This document shows, one piece after another, positions 14,842-23,760 of a stretch of 44,436 nucleotides of DNA; position 1 is the stretch's first letter, and each line of letters begins with the position of its first letter. The stretch is taken from assembly GCA_902791025.1 (NCBI GenBank), contig CADATZ010000027.1, positions 1-44,436 on the forward strand, in the 5' to 3' direction. The DNA comes from an uncultured Chloroflexota bacterium (lineage in GTDB: Bacteria > Chloroflexota > Anaerolineae > Anaerolineales > Anaerolineaceae). Below the pieces are notes generated by a model that saw nothing but the letters and a program-made list of their open reading frames with translations, did no database searches and had not been told where the DNA came from. A program made the position numbers and the translations under genes.

Positions 14842-15960
14842 TTATTTTGTGTGGCGGGCCACAACGTCTTCGACGGAGAGGTTCGCGCAGGCAGCTGCCA
14901 GTTCTTCATAAGGAAGATCGGCAAGAGCCTTGATTTCGTCTTCATAGTACGGCAGTTCGGTGCCGGTGAAGTATTTCGCATAGTTAGCGTAATCTTCCGG
15001 GGAGGCAACGAACATGTACGGGAAGACCATGTCATAGAAACCATCGGTTGAGACTTCGTAGTTGCCCTTAATGGCATTGTAGACCATCAGGAAGGCGAAG
15101 AACGGGTCGGCATAGTGACCGCCGGATTCAGCAGCCATGGCGCCGGTTTCCAGCTTGACATCCAGGTCAGGGAGGAAGTCAGTGGAAGCAACAGCGATCT
15201 TGCCGGTCAGGCCAAGACCTTCGATACCGGCGATAGCGCCCAGCAGGGTGTCGCCGCCGCCGCCCGCAACGATGAGGGCGTCGATATCAGGATTCGCCTG
15301 GATGATGGCTTCAGCAGTGGCACGGCCGGTGTCGGTGGTGGTGCGGCCGTACTGCGGTTCGAGCATGACCATCTGATCATCCGGATGTGCTTCGTTCCAG
15401 GCTTCTACGCCGGCCTGATAACCAGCCCAGCGGCCGAGGAATGTGGCATCGCCCGGTTCCCAGCCTTCCAAACCGATCTTGCGGCAGCCCTTTTCGCCAA
15501 GGATGGTGACGAGGGTCTTACCATTGTCGAATTCGGATTCGTGGACTGCACCGACATAGTACGGGGAGGAAACAGCCTGTTCATATTCATCCGGGTTGGC
15601 TTCGGGGTCGATGACACGGAAGAACTGAGCGACATACATTTCATTTTCGTCAGCAGTCTTGATGACGGAACCCATTTCAGCGCTTGCGGAGTTGCAGATG
15701 ATGATACCATCGCAGTCAGCCAGTGCCAGGGTTTCAGCGGAAGCGGTAACCTGCTCGGAGATGTGAGCCTGGTCAACCCACTGGGTTTCGACGTCCAGAG
15801 CAGCAGCAGCAGCGTCGATGAGACGCTTTACTTCAGAGCCGAGGGTATCGGTGGAGCTCCAAATGGAGATACCGATTTTGATTTTGTCATCCGCAGAGGC
15901 GGAGGCGACAACGCCGCACAGCATCGTCAGAGCGAGCAGCAGAACGATAAATTTCTTCAT
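14842..15960 (-). CDS. sugar ABC transporter substrate-binding protein (periplasmic-binding fold I)
   Basis: A 372-residue binding protein of the ribose/galactose-binding type (Peripl_BP_4), feeding the downstream permeases and ATPase. The ATG at 15960 has AAGGAG at 8 nt and opens a signal peptide (MKKFIVLLLALTMLCG) probably cleaved after ASA. The 22 codons open upstream are not signal-like. The fold shows as IKIGISIWSS, DCDGIIICNSASAEMG, GRATAEAIIQANPDIDALIV and GKIAVASTDFLPDL. A cysteine in the signal (MLCG) does not fit a lipobox. It lies 196 nt after araD across a heptamer-rich gap, so it may have its own promoter. The ligand is unknown; a pentose or other hemicellulose sugar is the contextual guess. 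Confidence 0.9.
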   Translation of the reverse strand: MKKFIVLLLALTMLCGVVASASADDKIKIGISIWSSTDTLGSEVKRLIDAAAAALDVETQWVDQAHISEQVTASAETLALADCDGIIICNSASAEMGSVIKTADENEMYVAQFFRVIDPEANPDEYEQAVSSPYYVGAVHESEFDNGKTLVTILGEKGCRKIGLEGWEPGDATFLGRWAGYQAGVEAWNEAHPDDQMVMLEPQYGRTTTDTGRATAEAIIQANPDIDALIVAGGGGDTLLGAIAGIEGLGLTGKIAVASTDFLPDLDVKLETGAMAAESGGHYADPFFAFLMVYNAIKGNYEVSTDGFYDMVFPYMFVASPEDYANYAKYFTGTELPYYEDEIKALADLPYEELAAACANLSVEDVVARHTK

Positions 15961-16044
15961 GATATAAACTCCTTCTTTTTGATCAGACAATTGTCCCGAA
16001 CAACCGGCAGGCGCACCATCGTTCAAAACAAATGTCGATTTGAC

Positions 16045-16152
16045 TTAAGTGTTAGGTGTTAGGTATGAGGATTAATATGCCCAACTCCTAACTCCTAATC
16101 ACTAACTCATAACTACTAACTACAAACTACTAACTACTAACTACTAACTCTA
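16045..16152. repeat. largest heptamer array: ten AACTNNN units plus four inverted units
   Basis: Four units of one orientation (TTAAGTG, TTAGGTG, TTAGGTA, TGAGGAT; 16045-16072) face ten consecutive units of the other orientation (16083-16152: AACTCCT twice, AATCACT, AACTCAT, AACTACT, AACTACA, AACTACT three times, AACTCTA). The array ends 5 bp from the araD stop codon. It fills most of the gap between araD and the next binding-protein gene. Confidence 0.9.
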
Positions 16153-16156
16153 TTCA

Positions 16157-16849
16157 CTATATCTGCCCATAATAGGCATTTTTGCCGTGTTTGCGCAGGT
16201 AATGCTTGTCCAGAAGGGTCTGCTGCATGTCGGGCAGGGCGGGATAAAGCATTTCCGCGTGATAGTTCATTTCGGCGACGGTTTCCATCACCATCATGTT
16301 GTGAACTGCGTTGAAGGGATCGGTTCCCCAGGCAAATGGGCCGTGGGAGTGAACCAGGACGCCCGGAATGGCATCCGGATCGATCTCACGGAAGGTTTCT
16401 GCGATCACGTTGCCGGTTTCCAGTTCATACTTTCCCTTGATCTCCGCATCTGTCATCTTGCGGGTGCAGGGAATTGCGCCGTAGAAATAATCACCGTGGG
16501 TGGTGCCGAGCGGACGGATCGGGACACCGGCCTGAGCGTAGGAAACAGCCCATTTGCTGTGAGTGTGGACCACGCCGCCGATGTTCGGGAAAGCGTTATA
16601 AAGCACCACGTGGGTTGCGGTGTCGGAACTGGGTTTGTAATGCCCTTCCACCTTTTCACCGGTAGCAACATCCACAACGACCATATCTTCCGGCTTCAGC
16701 TCGTCATATTCCACTCCGCTGGGTTTGATGACCATCAGGTTGGATTCACGGTCGATCCCGCTGACATTTCCCCAGGTGAAAATGACCAGGTTGTACTTTG
16801 GAAGCAGCATATTGGCTTCGTAAACTTTTTGCTTTAATTCTTCAAGCAT
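16157..16849 (-). CDS. araD: L-ribulose-5-phosphate 4-epimerase
   Basis: A 230-residue class II aldolase-family epimerase converting L-ribulose 5-phosphate to D-xylulose 5-phosphate, the last step of L-arabinose entry into the pentose phosphate pathway. Zinc ligands are visible as the HTH pair in [14 protein letters not shown] and the later His in [12 protein letters not shown]. The N-terminal GNVSGIDRE segment and the substrate loop around PSSDTATH match the family, and length is typical. The ATG lies 3 nt after the araB stop with GGAGG overlapping the end of araB. It is the last gene of araA-araB-araD. Confidence 0.96.
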   Translation of the reverse strand: MLEELKQKVYEANMLLPKYNLVIFTWGNVSGIDRESNLMVIKPSGVEYDELKPEDMVVVDVATGEKVEGHYKPSSDTATHVVLYNAFPNIGGVVHTHSKWAVSYAQAGVPIRPLGTTHGDYFYGAIPCTRKMTDAEIKGKYELETGNVIAETFREIDPDAIPGVLVHSHGPFAWGTDPFNAVHNMMVMETVAEMNYHAEMLYPALPDMQQTLLDKHYLRKHGKNAYYGQI

Positions 16850-16852
16850 GAA

Positions 16853-18403
16853 TTAAAACCTCCGGATGGCTGTTTTTTCAACTTCCAGACAATTCTTGTA
16901 CTGTCTGATGAATTTATTGAAACCGTCAACTTCCGCTTTGTCCGCCATGACGGTCGAGGATTCGCAGCTGGCGAAGACCTTGTTGTCCAGATAGTCTTCC
17001 AGTGTTTCATCTTTCCCGCGCCATAAGGCATAAGCACACAGCAGTGCCATCCCGTAGGGTCCGCCTTCTCCGGCTGTCTGCATCACGCTGACCGGTGTGT
17101 TGATGGCGGCGGAAAGGATCCGCTGGCCGACTTCTTCCGTCTTGAAGAAACCGCCGTGACCGTAGATTTTATCGATTTCTACGTTTTCTTCACTCAGAAT
17201 GTCCATGCCGATTTTCAGTGTAGCAAGGGCGCTGTAAAGATGTGTACGCATGAAGTTTGCGAGGCTGAAAGCTGAATCCGCCTTACGAATGAAGAGCGGA
17301 CGACCCTGATCCAGGTCGGTAACGCCTTCACCGGAATAGTAGTTGTAGCTCAGCAAATCGCCGCAGTCATTGTCCCCTTCGAGAGCGACTTTGAACAGTT
17401 TTGTGTAAAGCGTATTGGTATCCACGGTAAAGCCGAAGAGGTCGATAGATTCGCGGAACAGGCTGATCCAGGCGTTGATGTCGCTGGTGCAGTTGTTGCA
17501 GTGAACCATGGCGACGGGTCTGCCGACCGGTGTAGTGACCATATCGATTTCGCGGTGGACTTTCAACTTTTTGTCCACAACGACCATGGCGAAGTCACTG
17601 GTTCCGGCGGAGACATTACCGGTGCGGACACGGACGGAATTGGTGGCGACCATGCCGGTGCCGGCATCGCCTTCACAGGGAACCAGCGGAATACCGGCTT
17701 CCAGTTCGCCGCTTGGGTCGAGGTAGAGTGCGCCTTCTTTTGTCAGATTTCCAGCCTCATCACCGGCAGAAAGAACTTCAGGCAGCAGGCTCAGAAGGTC
17801 TACGCCAGTCAGTTCATTGAATTTTTTCACCATCTCCGCATCATACTGATTGGTATTGCTGTCAATGGGGAACATGCCGCTGGCCTCTCCGACACCCATC
17901 ACCTTTTTGCCTGTCAGCTTGTAGTGAACATAACCGGCGAGGGTGGTGATATAGGCGATGTTGGGTACATGCGCTTCCTGATGGATCATCGCCTGATACA
18001 GGTGGGCGATAGACCAGCGCTGCGGAATGTTGAAGCCGAATAGAGCGGTAAGCTTTTCGGCTGCTGCTGCGGTGATGGTGTTGCGCCAGGTGCGGAATTC
18101 ACAGAGCTGGTTATCATCCTTGTCAAAGGGCAGATACCCGTGCATCATGGCGGAAATGCCGATTGCGCCCGTGGTGGTCAGGTTCTGCGCGTATTTTTCT
18201 TTGACGTCACGTTTGAGGTCAGCGAAGCAGGCCTGCAATCCGTTTTGGACTTCCGTAAGGGAATAGGTCCAGATCCCGTTCACCAGGCTGTTTTCCCAGG
18301 TGAAAGAGCCGGAGGCAAGGACCTGATGGTCCCTGCCGAGCAGTACAGATTTAATGCGGGTCGAACCGAGTTCGATACCGATTACAGTTTCTTTCAGGTT
18401 CAC
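16853..18403 (-). CDS. araB: L-ribulokinase (FGGY carbohydrate kinase family)
   Basis: A 516-residue FGGY-family sugar kinase. It has the N-terminal phosphate loop ([16 protein letters not shown]), a mid-protein [19 protein letters not shown] region with GTSDFA, and the C-terminal nucleotide-binding glycine-rich stretch [13 protein letters not shown]. Lying between araA and araD, it is assigned L-ribulose phosphorylation. It resembles the XylB-like ribulokinase variant of Clostridia more than the E. coli AraB type, judged by motif spacing. The start is GTG at 18403, with GAGGT 6 nt upstream inside the end of araA and 4 nt after the araA stop. Xylulokinase activity cannot be excluded from sequence alone. 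Confidence 0.9.
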   Translation of the reverse strand: MNLKETVIGIELGSTRIKSVLLGRDHQVLASGSFTWENSLVNGIWTYSLTEVQNGLQACFADLKRDVKEKYAQNLTTTGAIGISAMMHGYLPFDKDDNQLCEFRTWRNTITAAAAEKLTALFGFNIPQRWSIAHLYQAMIHQEAHVPNIAYITTLAGYVHYKLTGKKVMGVGEASGMFPIDSNTNQYDAEMVKKFNELTGVDLLSLLPEVLSAGDEAGNLTKEGALYLDPSGELEAGIPLVPCEGDAGTGMVATNSVRVRTGNVSAGTSDFAMVVVDKKLKVHREIDMVTTPVGRPVAMVHCNNCTSDINAWISLFRESIDLFGFTVDTNTLYTKLFKVALEGDNDCGDLLSYNYYSGEGVTDLDQGRPLFIRKADSAFSLANFMRTHLYSALATLKIGMDILSEENVEIDKIYGHGGFFKTEEVGQRILSAAINTPVSVMQTAGEGGPYGMALLCAYALWRGKDETLEDYLDNKVFASCESSTVMADKAEVDGFNKFIRQYKNCLEVEKTAIRRF

Positions 18404-18407
18404 GATA

Positions 18408-19871
18408 TTACCTCAGCTTCCATGCAATATCTTTGATGAAGAGTTCATCTTCGAGTTTTTCAACTGTGGTGTCCTTGTCGATATGGACAAATTCGATATC
18501 CATGAATTTGGCGAAGTCACGCATCATTTCCGGTGTTACATCATAGCTCAGCACAGTGTGGTGAGCGCCGCCGGCGGTGATCCAGCATTCCACGCCATCG
18601 GTGAGATCCGGCAGGGCGCGCCACATCACACGGGCAACCGGCAGGTTCGGCATGGGCATGATCGGTTTCACAGCCTCGATGTCCTGAACGATCAGGCGCA
18701 GACGACCACCCATGTCAATGAGGGAAACGACGATCCCTTTGCCTTCCTTGCCTTCGAAGACCAGTCGGGCAGGATCCTTTTCATTCATACCAATACCCAG
18801 ATGATGGGTTTCAATGCGCGGTTTGTCGGCTGCCAGTGACGGGCAGACTTCCAGCATGTGGGCACCGAGGGAATATTCGTGACCTTTGACGAGATGGTAG
18901 GTGTAGTCTTCCATGAAGCCGCTGGCACCGTTTCCGCCTTCACCCATGGCTTTCAGAATGGCGGTCATGGCGGAGACTTTCCAGTCACCTTCACCGCCGT
19001 ATCCGTATCCCTGTGCCATCAGATGCTGGGAAGCAAGTCCCGGAAGCTGTTCCATGCCGTAGAGATCCTGAAAAGTGTTGGAGAAAGCTTTGCAGCCGTT
19101 GCGGTCCATCATCTTCTTGATGGCGATTTCTTCACGAGCCTGGTATTTGATGGCGTAGATGTTGTCTGTGTTGATGTCGTAAGAGGCTTTATATTCATTG
19201 AAGAGCGCTTCCACTTCTTCTTCGGTGACAGCGTTCATTTCCTTCACGAGGTCGCCGACTGCCCAGGTGTTGACTTCCCAGCCGAGTTTTTTCTGGACTT
19301 CAACTTTGTCGCCTTCAGTCACAGCCACGTCGCGCATGTTGTCGCCGAAGCGCATGACTTTCATGTGTTTGGAGAAATCGACACCGATCGCGACTTTCTG
19401 GAATTCAGCCAGTCTTGCGATGACTTTTTCATCCTTCCAGTAACCGGCAACGACCTTGCGTGGTTTGCGGAGTCTGGCACCAATAAAGCCATGTTCGCGG
19501 TCTCCGTGAGCAGCCTGGTTCAGGTTCATGAAATCCATATCGATCTCATCATTCGGAATCTCGAGATTGTACTGGGTAGCAAAGTGGCACCAGGGTTTCT
19601 GGAGCAATTCGAGACCGTTCAGCCACATCTTGGAGGGGGAGAAAGTATGGCACCAGGTGACGACGCCCATGCAGTTGTCATCAAAATTGGCTTCTTTCAT
19701 CACGGATGTGATTTGATTGGAGCTCATCGCGGTCACTTTGTAGATGAGCGGATAAGGCAATTTTTCGCTGAGCCATGCGGCCATTTCTGCGCCGCGTTCC
19801 GCGACGGTTTTTAATACATCCTCACCGTAAAGGTCCTGAGAACCTACGACGAACCAAAATTCTTTACTCAT
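18408..19871 (-). CDS. araA: L-arabinose isomerase
   Basis: A 487-residue isomerase converting L-arabinose to L-ribulose. The Mn-binding and catalytic residues are visible in order: Glu in GGEGDWK, Glu in FMEDYTYH, His in [11 protein letters not shown], and His in AGGAHHTV. Length is normal for the family. The ATG at 19871 has AAGGAG at 7 nt. A perfect TATAAT lies at 19909-19914 on the minus strand, with an inverted repeat (CACAG-8-CTGTG) just upstream, so this gene probably starts its own transcript with araB and araD. A large hairpin separates it from the YjfF-like permease gene. Confidence 0.97.
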   Translation of the reverse strand: MSKEFWFVVGSQDLYGEDVLKTVAERGAEMAAWLSEKLPYPLIYKVTAMSSNQITSVMKEANFDDNCMGVVTWCHTFSPSKMWLNGLELLQKPWCHFATQYNLEIPNDEIDMDFMNLNQAAHGDREHGFIGARLRKPRKVVAGYWKDEKVIARLAEFQKVAIGVDFSKHMKVMRFGDNMRDVAVTEGDKVEVQKKLGWEVNTWAVGDLVKEMNAVTEEEVEALFNEYKASYDINTDNIYAIKYQAREEIAIKKMMDRNGCKAFSNTFQDLYGMEQLPGLASQHLMAQGYGYGGEGDWKVSAMTAILKAMGEGGNGASGFMEDYTYHLVKGHEYSLGAHMLEVCPSLAADKPRIETHHLGIGMNEKDPARLVFEGKEGKGIVVSLIDMGGRLRLIVQDIEAVKPIMPMPNLPVARVMWRALPDLTDGVECWITAGGAHHTVLSYDVTPEMMRDFAKFMDIEFVHIDKDTTVEKLEDELFIKDIAWKLR

Positions 19872-19908
19872 GTCTTTCTCCTTAATAAGAGCTTATTTAG
19901 GCGTTTTT

Positions 19909-19941
19909 ATTATAAATCGAAACCACAGATTGTTTCCTGTG
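19909..19941 (-). promoter_or_regulatory. probable araA promoter with candidate operator
   Basis: A perfect -10 TATAAT (19909-19914, minus strand) has no good -35 at 16-18 bp. The inverted repeat CACAG, 8 bp, CTGTG (19924-19941) covers the place where the -35 would be. A weak -35 overlapped by a palindrome suggests control by an activator or repressor. The regulator is not identifiable here; the AraC-type regulator at 28509 is one candidate. Confidence 0.5.
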
Positions 19942-19970
19942 TATAAGTTCACTTGTTTTTTATGACAAAT

Positions 19971-20007
19971 GAATATCCGGCAGTCATGATCATGACTCCG
20001 GATATTC
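19971..20007. other. strong intercistronic palindrome between yjfF and araA
   Basis: GAATATCCGG (19971-19980) pairs with CCGGATATTC (19998-20007), and inside them AGTCATGA pairs with TCATGACT. That makes an 18-bp stem interrupted by one bulged base. No T-run follows on either strand, so it is not a standard terminator. An RNA processing or stability element, or a protein-binding palindrome, is more likely. Confidence 0.7.
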
Positions 20008-20016
20008 TTCTAAGCT

Positions 20017-21066
20017 TTAAAGCTTTTTGCGGTTTGAATAATTGGTGATGAAGGTTTGGATGCTGATGAATAACAGCAGCAGCAAACCGGTCGCGATCTT
20101 CCCCCACCAGGAAAGCAGGTTTCCGTTGAAGGTGATCAGAGTCGGAATGACGGACTTCAGCAGCACGCCGACCAGAGTTCCGAGCATATTGCCGACGCCG
20201 CCGGTCAGCAGCGTTCCGCCAATGACCGCACTGGAGATGGCTTCCAGTTCACCGCCCTGCAGGGAAAGGTTCCAGCCGGACTTTACATAAAGCGCGTAAG
20301 CTACACCTGCCAGAACGGAGCAGAAACCGTTGAATCCGTAAACCAGAACCTTGGTGCGGCCGACGGGAAGTCCCATCAGTTTCGCGGATTGTTCATTACC
20401 GCCGATAGCGTAGATATTGCGGCCGAAACGGGTGCGCTGCAGGATAAAGAAACCAATCAGGATCATCACGATGAAGAGGATGAAGTTGAGATTGATGAAG
20501 GCGATTGGTTTGATCTTGACCCATTCACCGTCTACCAGATGCATGAAGTAAATTTTCCAACCGGCCAGTGCATCGATCCAGGGGTGAGAAATTGTCAGTG
20601 ATTCCCGGCTGATCAGAGAGCAGACGCCGCGGGCGAGGAACATGCCGGTAAGCGTGGTGATGAATGGGGGAACATTCAGATAATGAATGGTCCAGCCCAT
20701 CAGCAGGCCAAGTCCGATACCGACGACAAAGGAGAAAAGAATGCAGATTGCCGGGTGAATCCCTAACACGCCCGTACCGTAAGCAATAATCATCCCGGTC
20801 AGGCTGGCAACTGCCGCGACAGACAGGTCGATACCGCCGGTGATCAGTACCATAGTCATCCCAACGGCGGAGATGCCGTAATAGGAGTTATCGATAAACA
20901 TGTTGATGAAAGTCCGCAGCGTGGTGAAGCCGACTTTCCCGTACATGATCGCGCCGAATGCGTAGATGATGAGGAAAATCAGGATGGCTGCATAGACCAT
21001 GATGAAATTCGGATTGAAAACCTTATTCCAGAAGGTCTGGCGTTTTGAAGAAGTTTTGTTTGCCAT
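20017..21066 (-). CDS. yjfF: galactofuranose/arabinose-type ABC transporter permease (YjfF-like)
   Basis: A 349-residue inner-membrane permease of the ribose/branched-chain family, resembling YjfF of the E. coli YtfQRT-YjfF galactofuranose transporter. The first hydrophobic segment is at about 22-44. Landmarks are MVLITGGIDLSVAAVASL, IHYLNVPPFITTLTGMFLARG, and FGRNIYAIGGNEQSAKLMGLPV, the cytoplasmic loop that contacts the ATPase. The ATG lies 1 nt after the previous permease stop, with AAGGAGG in the end of that gene. Next to araBAD its likely cargo is L-arabinose or an arabinofuranosyl sugar; related systems in other bacteria take arabinose. Confidence 0.9.
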   Translation of the reverse strand: MANKTSSKRQTFWNKVFNPNFIMVYAAILIFLIIYAFGAIMYGKVGFTTLRTFINMFIDNSYYGISAVGMTMVLITGGIDLSVAAVASLTGMIIAYGTGVLGIHPAICILFSFVVGIGLGLLMGWTIHYLNVPPFITTLTGMFLARGVCSLISRESLTISHPWIDALAGWKIYFMHLVDGEWVKIKPIAFINLNFILFIVMILIGFFILQRTRFGRNIYAIGGNEQSAKLMGLPVGRTKVLVYGFNGFCSVLAGVAYALYVKSGWNLSLQGGELEAISSAVIGGTLLTGGVGNMLGTLVGVLLKSVIPTLITFNGNLLSWWGKIATGLLLLLFISIQTFITNYSNRKKL

Positions 21067-21067
21067 C

Positions 21068-22135
21068 TTATGCCTCCTTCAGTGCAGGGTTTTTCTTCGC
21101 AAATTTCTTTGAGAAGAAATTACGAACCGGTTCGGACTGCAGCACGATGACGACAGCGATAATAAGGGCTTTGAAAGCCATCGTGGCTTCGGAAACGATG
21201 CCGAAATAGTAAACGAAGGTGACGATGGTGCGGATGATGATGGATCCGATCACCGTACCGGCAAGGCTGAATTTACCGCCGTTCATGTTGGTTCCGCCGA
21301 TGACCACCGCGAGAATGGCGTCCATCTCGTAGTTCAAACCGGCATTGTTGGAGTCGTTGGACATAATACGGCTGGAATAGATCAGGCCGGAGATCGCAGA
21401 AAGCAGACCCGTGATTGCGTAGACAATAATGATGACCATGCGGGCGTCAATACCGGCCAGACGGCTGGCGCTGCGGTTGATACCGACGGACTCAACAAAG
21501 GTACCGAAGGCAGTCTTGCGGACGAACACGTACATTATGATGATCACTGCAATCGTTATGATGATCGGCATGGGAAGGGCAAGGAAGTGTCCCTGACCGA
21601 TCACGCGGAAGGGCGTATACTGTGTGGTGAACTGTTTCCCGTTGGTGACGATTTGTGCCACACCACGGCCGCAGACCATCAGGATCAGGGTGGCGATGAT
21701 CGGCTGGATGTTGCCGACGCCAATCAGGAAGCCGTTGAACACCCCCATCAGGATACATACGAAAATCGGGATCAGGATCGCCATCCAGAACGGTTTTACG
21801 GTGTAGTCACCAGGGGTGTTGTAAACCAGCACGTCCCAGCGCATGTATTTCAGTGCGATCGCACCGGCAACAGCCACCATTGCACCGACCGAGAGGTCTG
21901 TGCCGCCAAGCGCGATGACGAGGGTCATACCCAGGGCGATAATGGTGATTTCAGCGGAACGGTTGATGATATCGATCAGAGAACCGTAAAGCATCCCGGT
22001 TGCGGGCTGATAGCTGATCTTGAAGAAGTCAGGCCGTTTGATCAAACACACCAGGAGGATCAGCAGCTCAGCGACCACAGCCCAGAATATTTTTGACTTC
22101 GTTATATCAGATAAGTTGAACTTTTTGTTGCTCAT
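21068..22135 (-). CDS. ytfT: galactofuranose/arabinose-type ABC transporter permease (YtfT-like)
   Basis: A 355-residue inner-membrane permease, partner of the YjfF-like protein. It has an N-terminal helix at about 15-30, the signature MTLVIALGGTDLSVGAMVAVAGA, the segment GNIQPIIATLILMVCGRG, and the cytoplasmic loop FGTFVESVGINRSASRLAGID. Its start overlaps the ATPase stop in an ATGA, which couples their translation. GGAAGGGGG lies upstream. The two permeases probably make one heterodimeric channel. Confidence 0.9.
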   Translation of the reverse strand: MSNKKFNLSDITKSKIFWAVVAELLILLVCLIKRPDFFKISYQPATGMLYGSLIDIINRSAEITIIALGMTLVIALGGTDLSVGAMVAVAGAIALKYMRWDVLVYNTPGDYTVKPFWMAILIPIFVCILMGVFNGFLIGVGNIQPIIATLILMVCGRGVAQIVTNGKQFTTQYTPFRVIGQGHFLALPMPIIITIAVIIIMYVFVRKTAFGTFVESVGINRSASRLAGIDARMVIIIVYAITGLLSAISGLIYSSRIMSNDSNNAGLNYEMDAILAVVIGGTNMNGGKFSLAGTVIGSIIIRTIVTFVYYFGIVSEATMAFKALIIAVVIVLQSEPVRNFFSKKFAKKNPALKEA

Positions 22136-23655
22136 GCTTTTCCCCCTTCCACTGCTGCAGAGCCTTCAGCAATGATGTTCAGAATATCCTGCTGTGTGCA
22201 GTTTTCGCCGTTTACTTCAGCAACCTTCTGACGGTCGCGCATGACCTCGATGCGGTTGGAGCAGCGGATGATCTCGTCCAGTTCGGAGCTGATGAAGATC
22301 ACGGATTGCCCGTTGTCGCACATTTCCAGCATCAGGCGCTGAATTTCAGCTTTTGCACCGACGTCGATACCGCGGGTCGGTTCATCAAGGATCAGCACGT
22401 CCGGGTCGGTTGCCATCCAGCGGGCGAGGATCACCTTCTGCTGATTGCCGCCGGAAAGTTCACCGATTTTCTTTTCCGCGTTTGGTGTAGCGATGCCCAG
22501 TGCTTTGATGTATTTATCGGCGAGCTCATCCTGTTCCTTGCGGCTGATAGGATGGAGAAAACCGCGGCGTGCCTGGAGGGCAAGGGATATGTTTTCGCGA
22601 ATGGTCAAGTCTCCGATGATGCCGTCGCGTTTGCGGTCTTCCGGACAGAAGGCGATCTTGTTTGCGATAGCGTCATGAGGCTGGCGGATATTGACCGGAT
22701 TGTTCCGGACCTTGATTTCACCGGTTTCAGAACCTTTGACTCCGAAGAGCATTTCCGCGGTTTCGGTTCGTCCGGAACCCAGCAAGCCGGCGAATCCCAT
22801 CAGTTCACCTTTCTTCAGACTGATGGAGATATCTTCCACAGAGCCTCTGATGCCGATATGACTGGCTGTAAGCATGTACGGCGCATCGGGGTCGACGTTG
22901 GCACGCTTCAGGTTGAAGATGGTGTCCATATCTTTACCGACCATCTTGGTGACCAGCTCAACTTTGCTCAGTTCGTCGATATTATAGGAGCCAACCAGAT
23001 GGCCGTTCCGCAGGATCGTCATGCGGTCGGAAACCTGGTAGATCTGGTCAAGGAAGTGTGTGATGAAGATGATCCCCATTCCCTGGGCTTTCAGCTCCCG
23101 CATCACATTAAAGAGCAGTTTCACTTCGTTGTCATCCAGGGAGGATGTCGGTTCGTCAAGGATCAGGATCTTTGCCTGAATGTCAACTGCCCGGGCGATG
23201 GAGACCATCTGCTGTACGGCGGTGGAATAAACATAAAGTGGGCGGGTGACATCAATATCCATGTGGAAACGCTTCATAAGTTCTTCCGCTCGGCGGTTGA
23301 TTTCCTTCCAGTTGACCTGTTTATGTTTCATCGGCTGACGGCCGGCGAAGATGTTTTCCGCGACGGTCAGGTTCGGGCAGAGGTTGATTTCCTGGAACAC
23401 CGTGGAGATACCCATCGAAATGGCATCCTGCGGTGAGGTCGGTGTGATCTCCTTCCCGTCCAGAATGATCTGTCCGGCATCTTTGTGGTTCACACCGGTC
23501 AGACATTTGATCAGCGTGGATTTTCCGGCTCCGTTTTCTCCCAGAAGAGAGTGAACTTCACCGGCTTTCAGATTGAAATCGACTTTGTCCAATGCTTTGA
23601 CGCCCGGAAACTGGATTTCGATCTGTTTCATTTCGAGAATATATTCGTTAGCCAA
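22132..23655 (-). CDS. ytfR: galactofuranose/arabinose-type ABC transporter ATPase (YtfR-like)
   Basis: A tandem ATPase of about 507 residues. Domain 1 carries GENGAGKST, the signature region YSTAVQQMVSIARAV and ILILDEPTSSLD. Domain 2 carries the reduced Walker A usual for this family (GLLGSGRTE), the intact signature LSGGNQQKV and VLILDEPTRGID. The best start is TTG at 23655 with AAGGAGG 6 nt upstream, giving LANEYILEMKQIEIQF. The frame is open to 23751, but those 32 codons run through two hairpins and look non-coding. The stop overlaps the next permease start. Confidence 0.92.
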   Translation of the reverse strand: MANEYILEMKQIEIQFPGVKALDKVDFNLKAGEVHSLLGENGAGKSTLIKCLTGVNHKDAGQIILDGKEITPTSPQDAISMGISTVFQEINLCPNLTVAENIFAGRQPMKHKQVNWKEINRRAEELMKRFHMDIDVTRPLYVYSTAVQQMVSIARAVDIQAKILILDEPTSSLDDNEVKLLFNVMRELKAQGMGIIFITHFLDQIYQVSDRMTILRNGHLVGSYNIDELSKVELVTKMVGKDMDTIFNLKRANVDPDAPYMLTASHIGIRGSVEDISISLKKGELMGFAGLLGSGRTETAEMLFGVKGSETGEIKVRNNPVNIRQPHDAIANKIAFCPEDRKRDGIIGDLTIRENISLALQARRGFLHPISRKEQDELADKYIKALGIATPNAEKKIGELSGGNQQKVILARWMATDPDVLILDEPTRGIDVGAKAEIQRLMLEMCDNGQSVIFISSELDEIIRCSNRIEVMRDRQKVAEVNGENCTQQDILNIIAEGSAAVEGGKA

Positions 23656-23670
23656 GGTGTCCTCCTTTTC

Positions 23671-23742
23671 AAAAAATACAGGACGGAGGAGCGCTTTCTC
23701 GTCCGCCCTGTATTTTGAAGCTCCCCTCAAAAGGGGAGCTTC
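23671..23742 (-). terminator. double hairpin attenuator between ytfQ and ytfR
   Basis: On the minus strand the first hairpin is GAAGCTCCCCT / AGGGGAGCTTC (11 bp perfect, four-base loop; 23717-23727 and 23732-23742). The second pairs 15 positions (23702-23716 with 23673-23687, one mismatch) and is followed by a T-run that leads straight into the AAGGAGG of ytfR. It would favour transcripts covering only the binding-protein gene. Confidence 0.8.
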
Positions 23743-23760
23743 GGAAATCATTACATTTGA

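Noticed and set aside
16045..16152. CRISPR array
   Set aside because: The unit is 7 bp with no spacers and no cas gene; it is a tandem short repeat.
23656..23751. Upstream ATG start for the YtfR-like ATPase
   Set aside because: The stretch forms two terminator-like hairpins and encodes no family sequence. The TTG at 23655 has AAGGAGG at the right distance.
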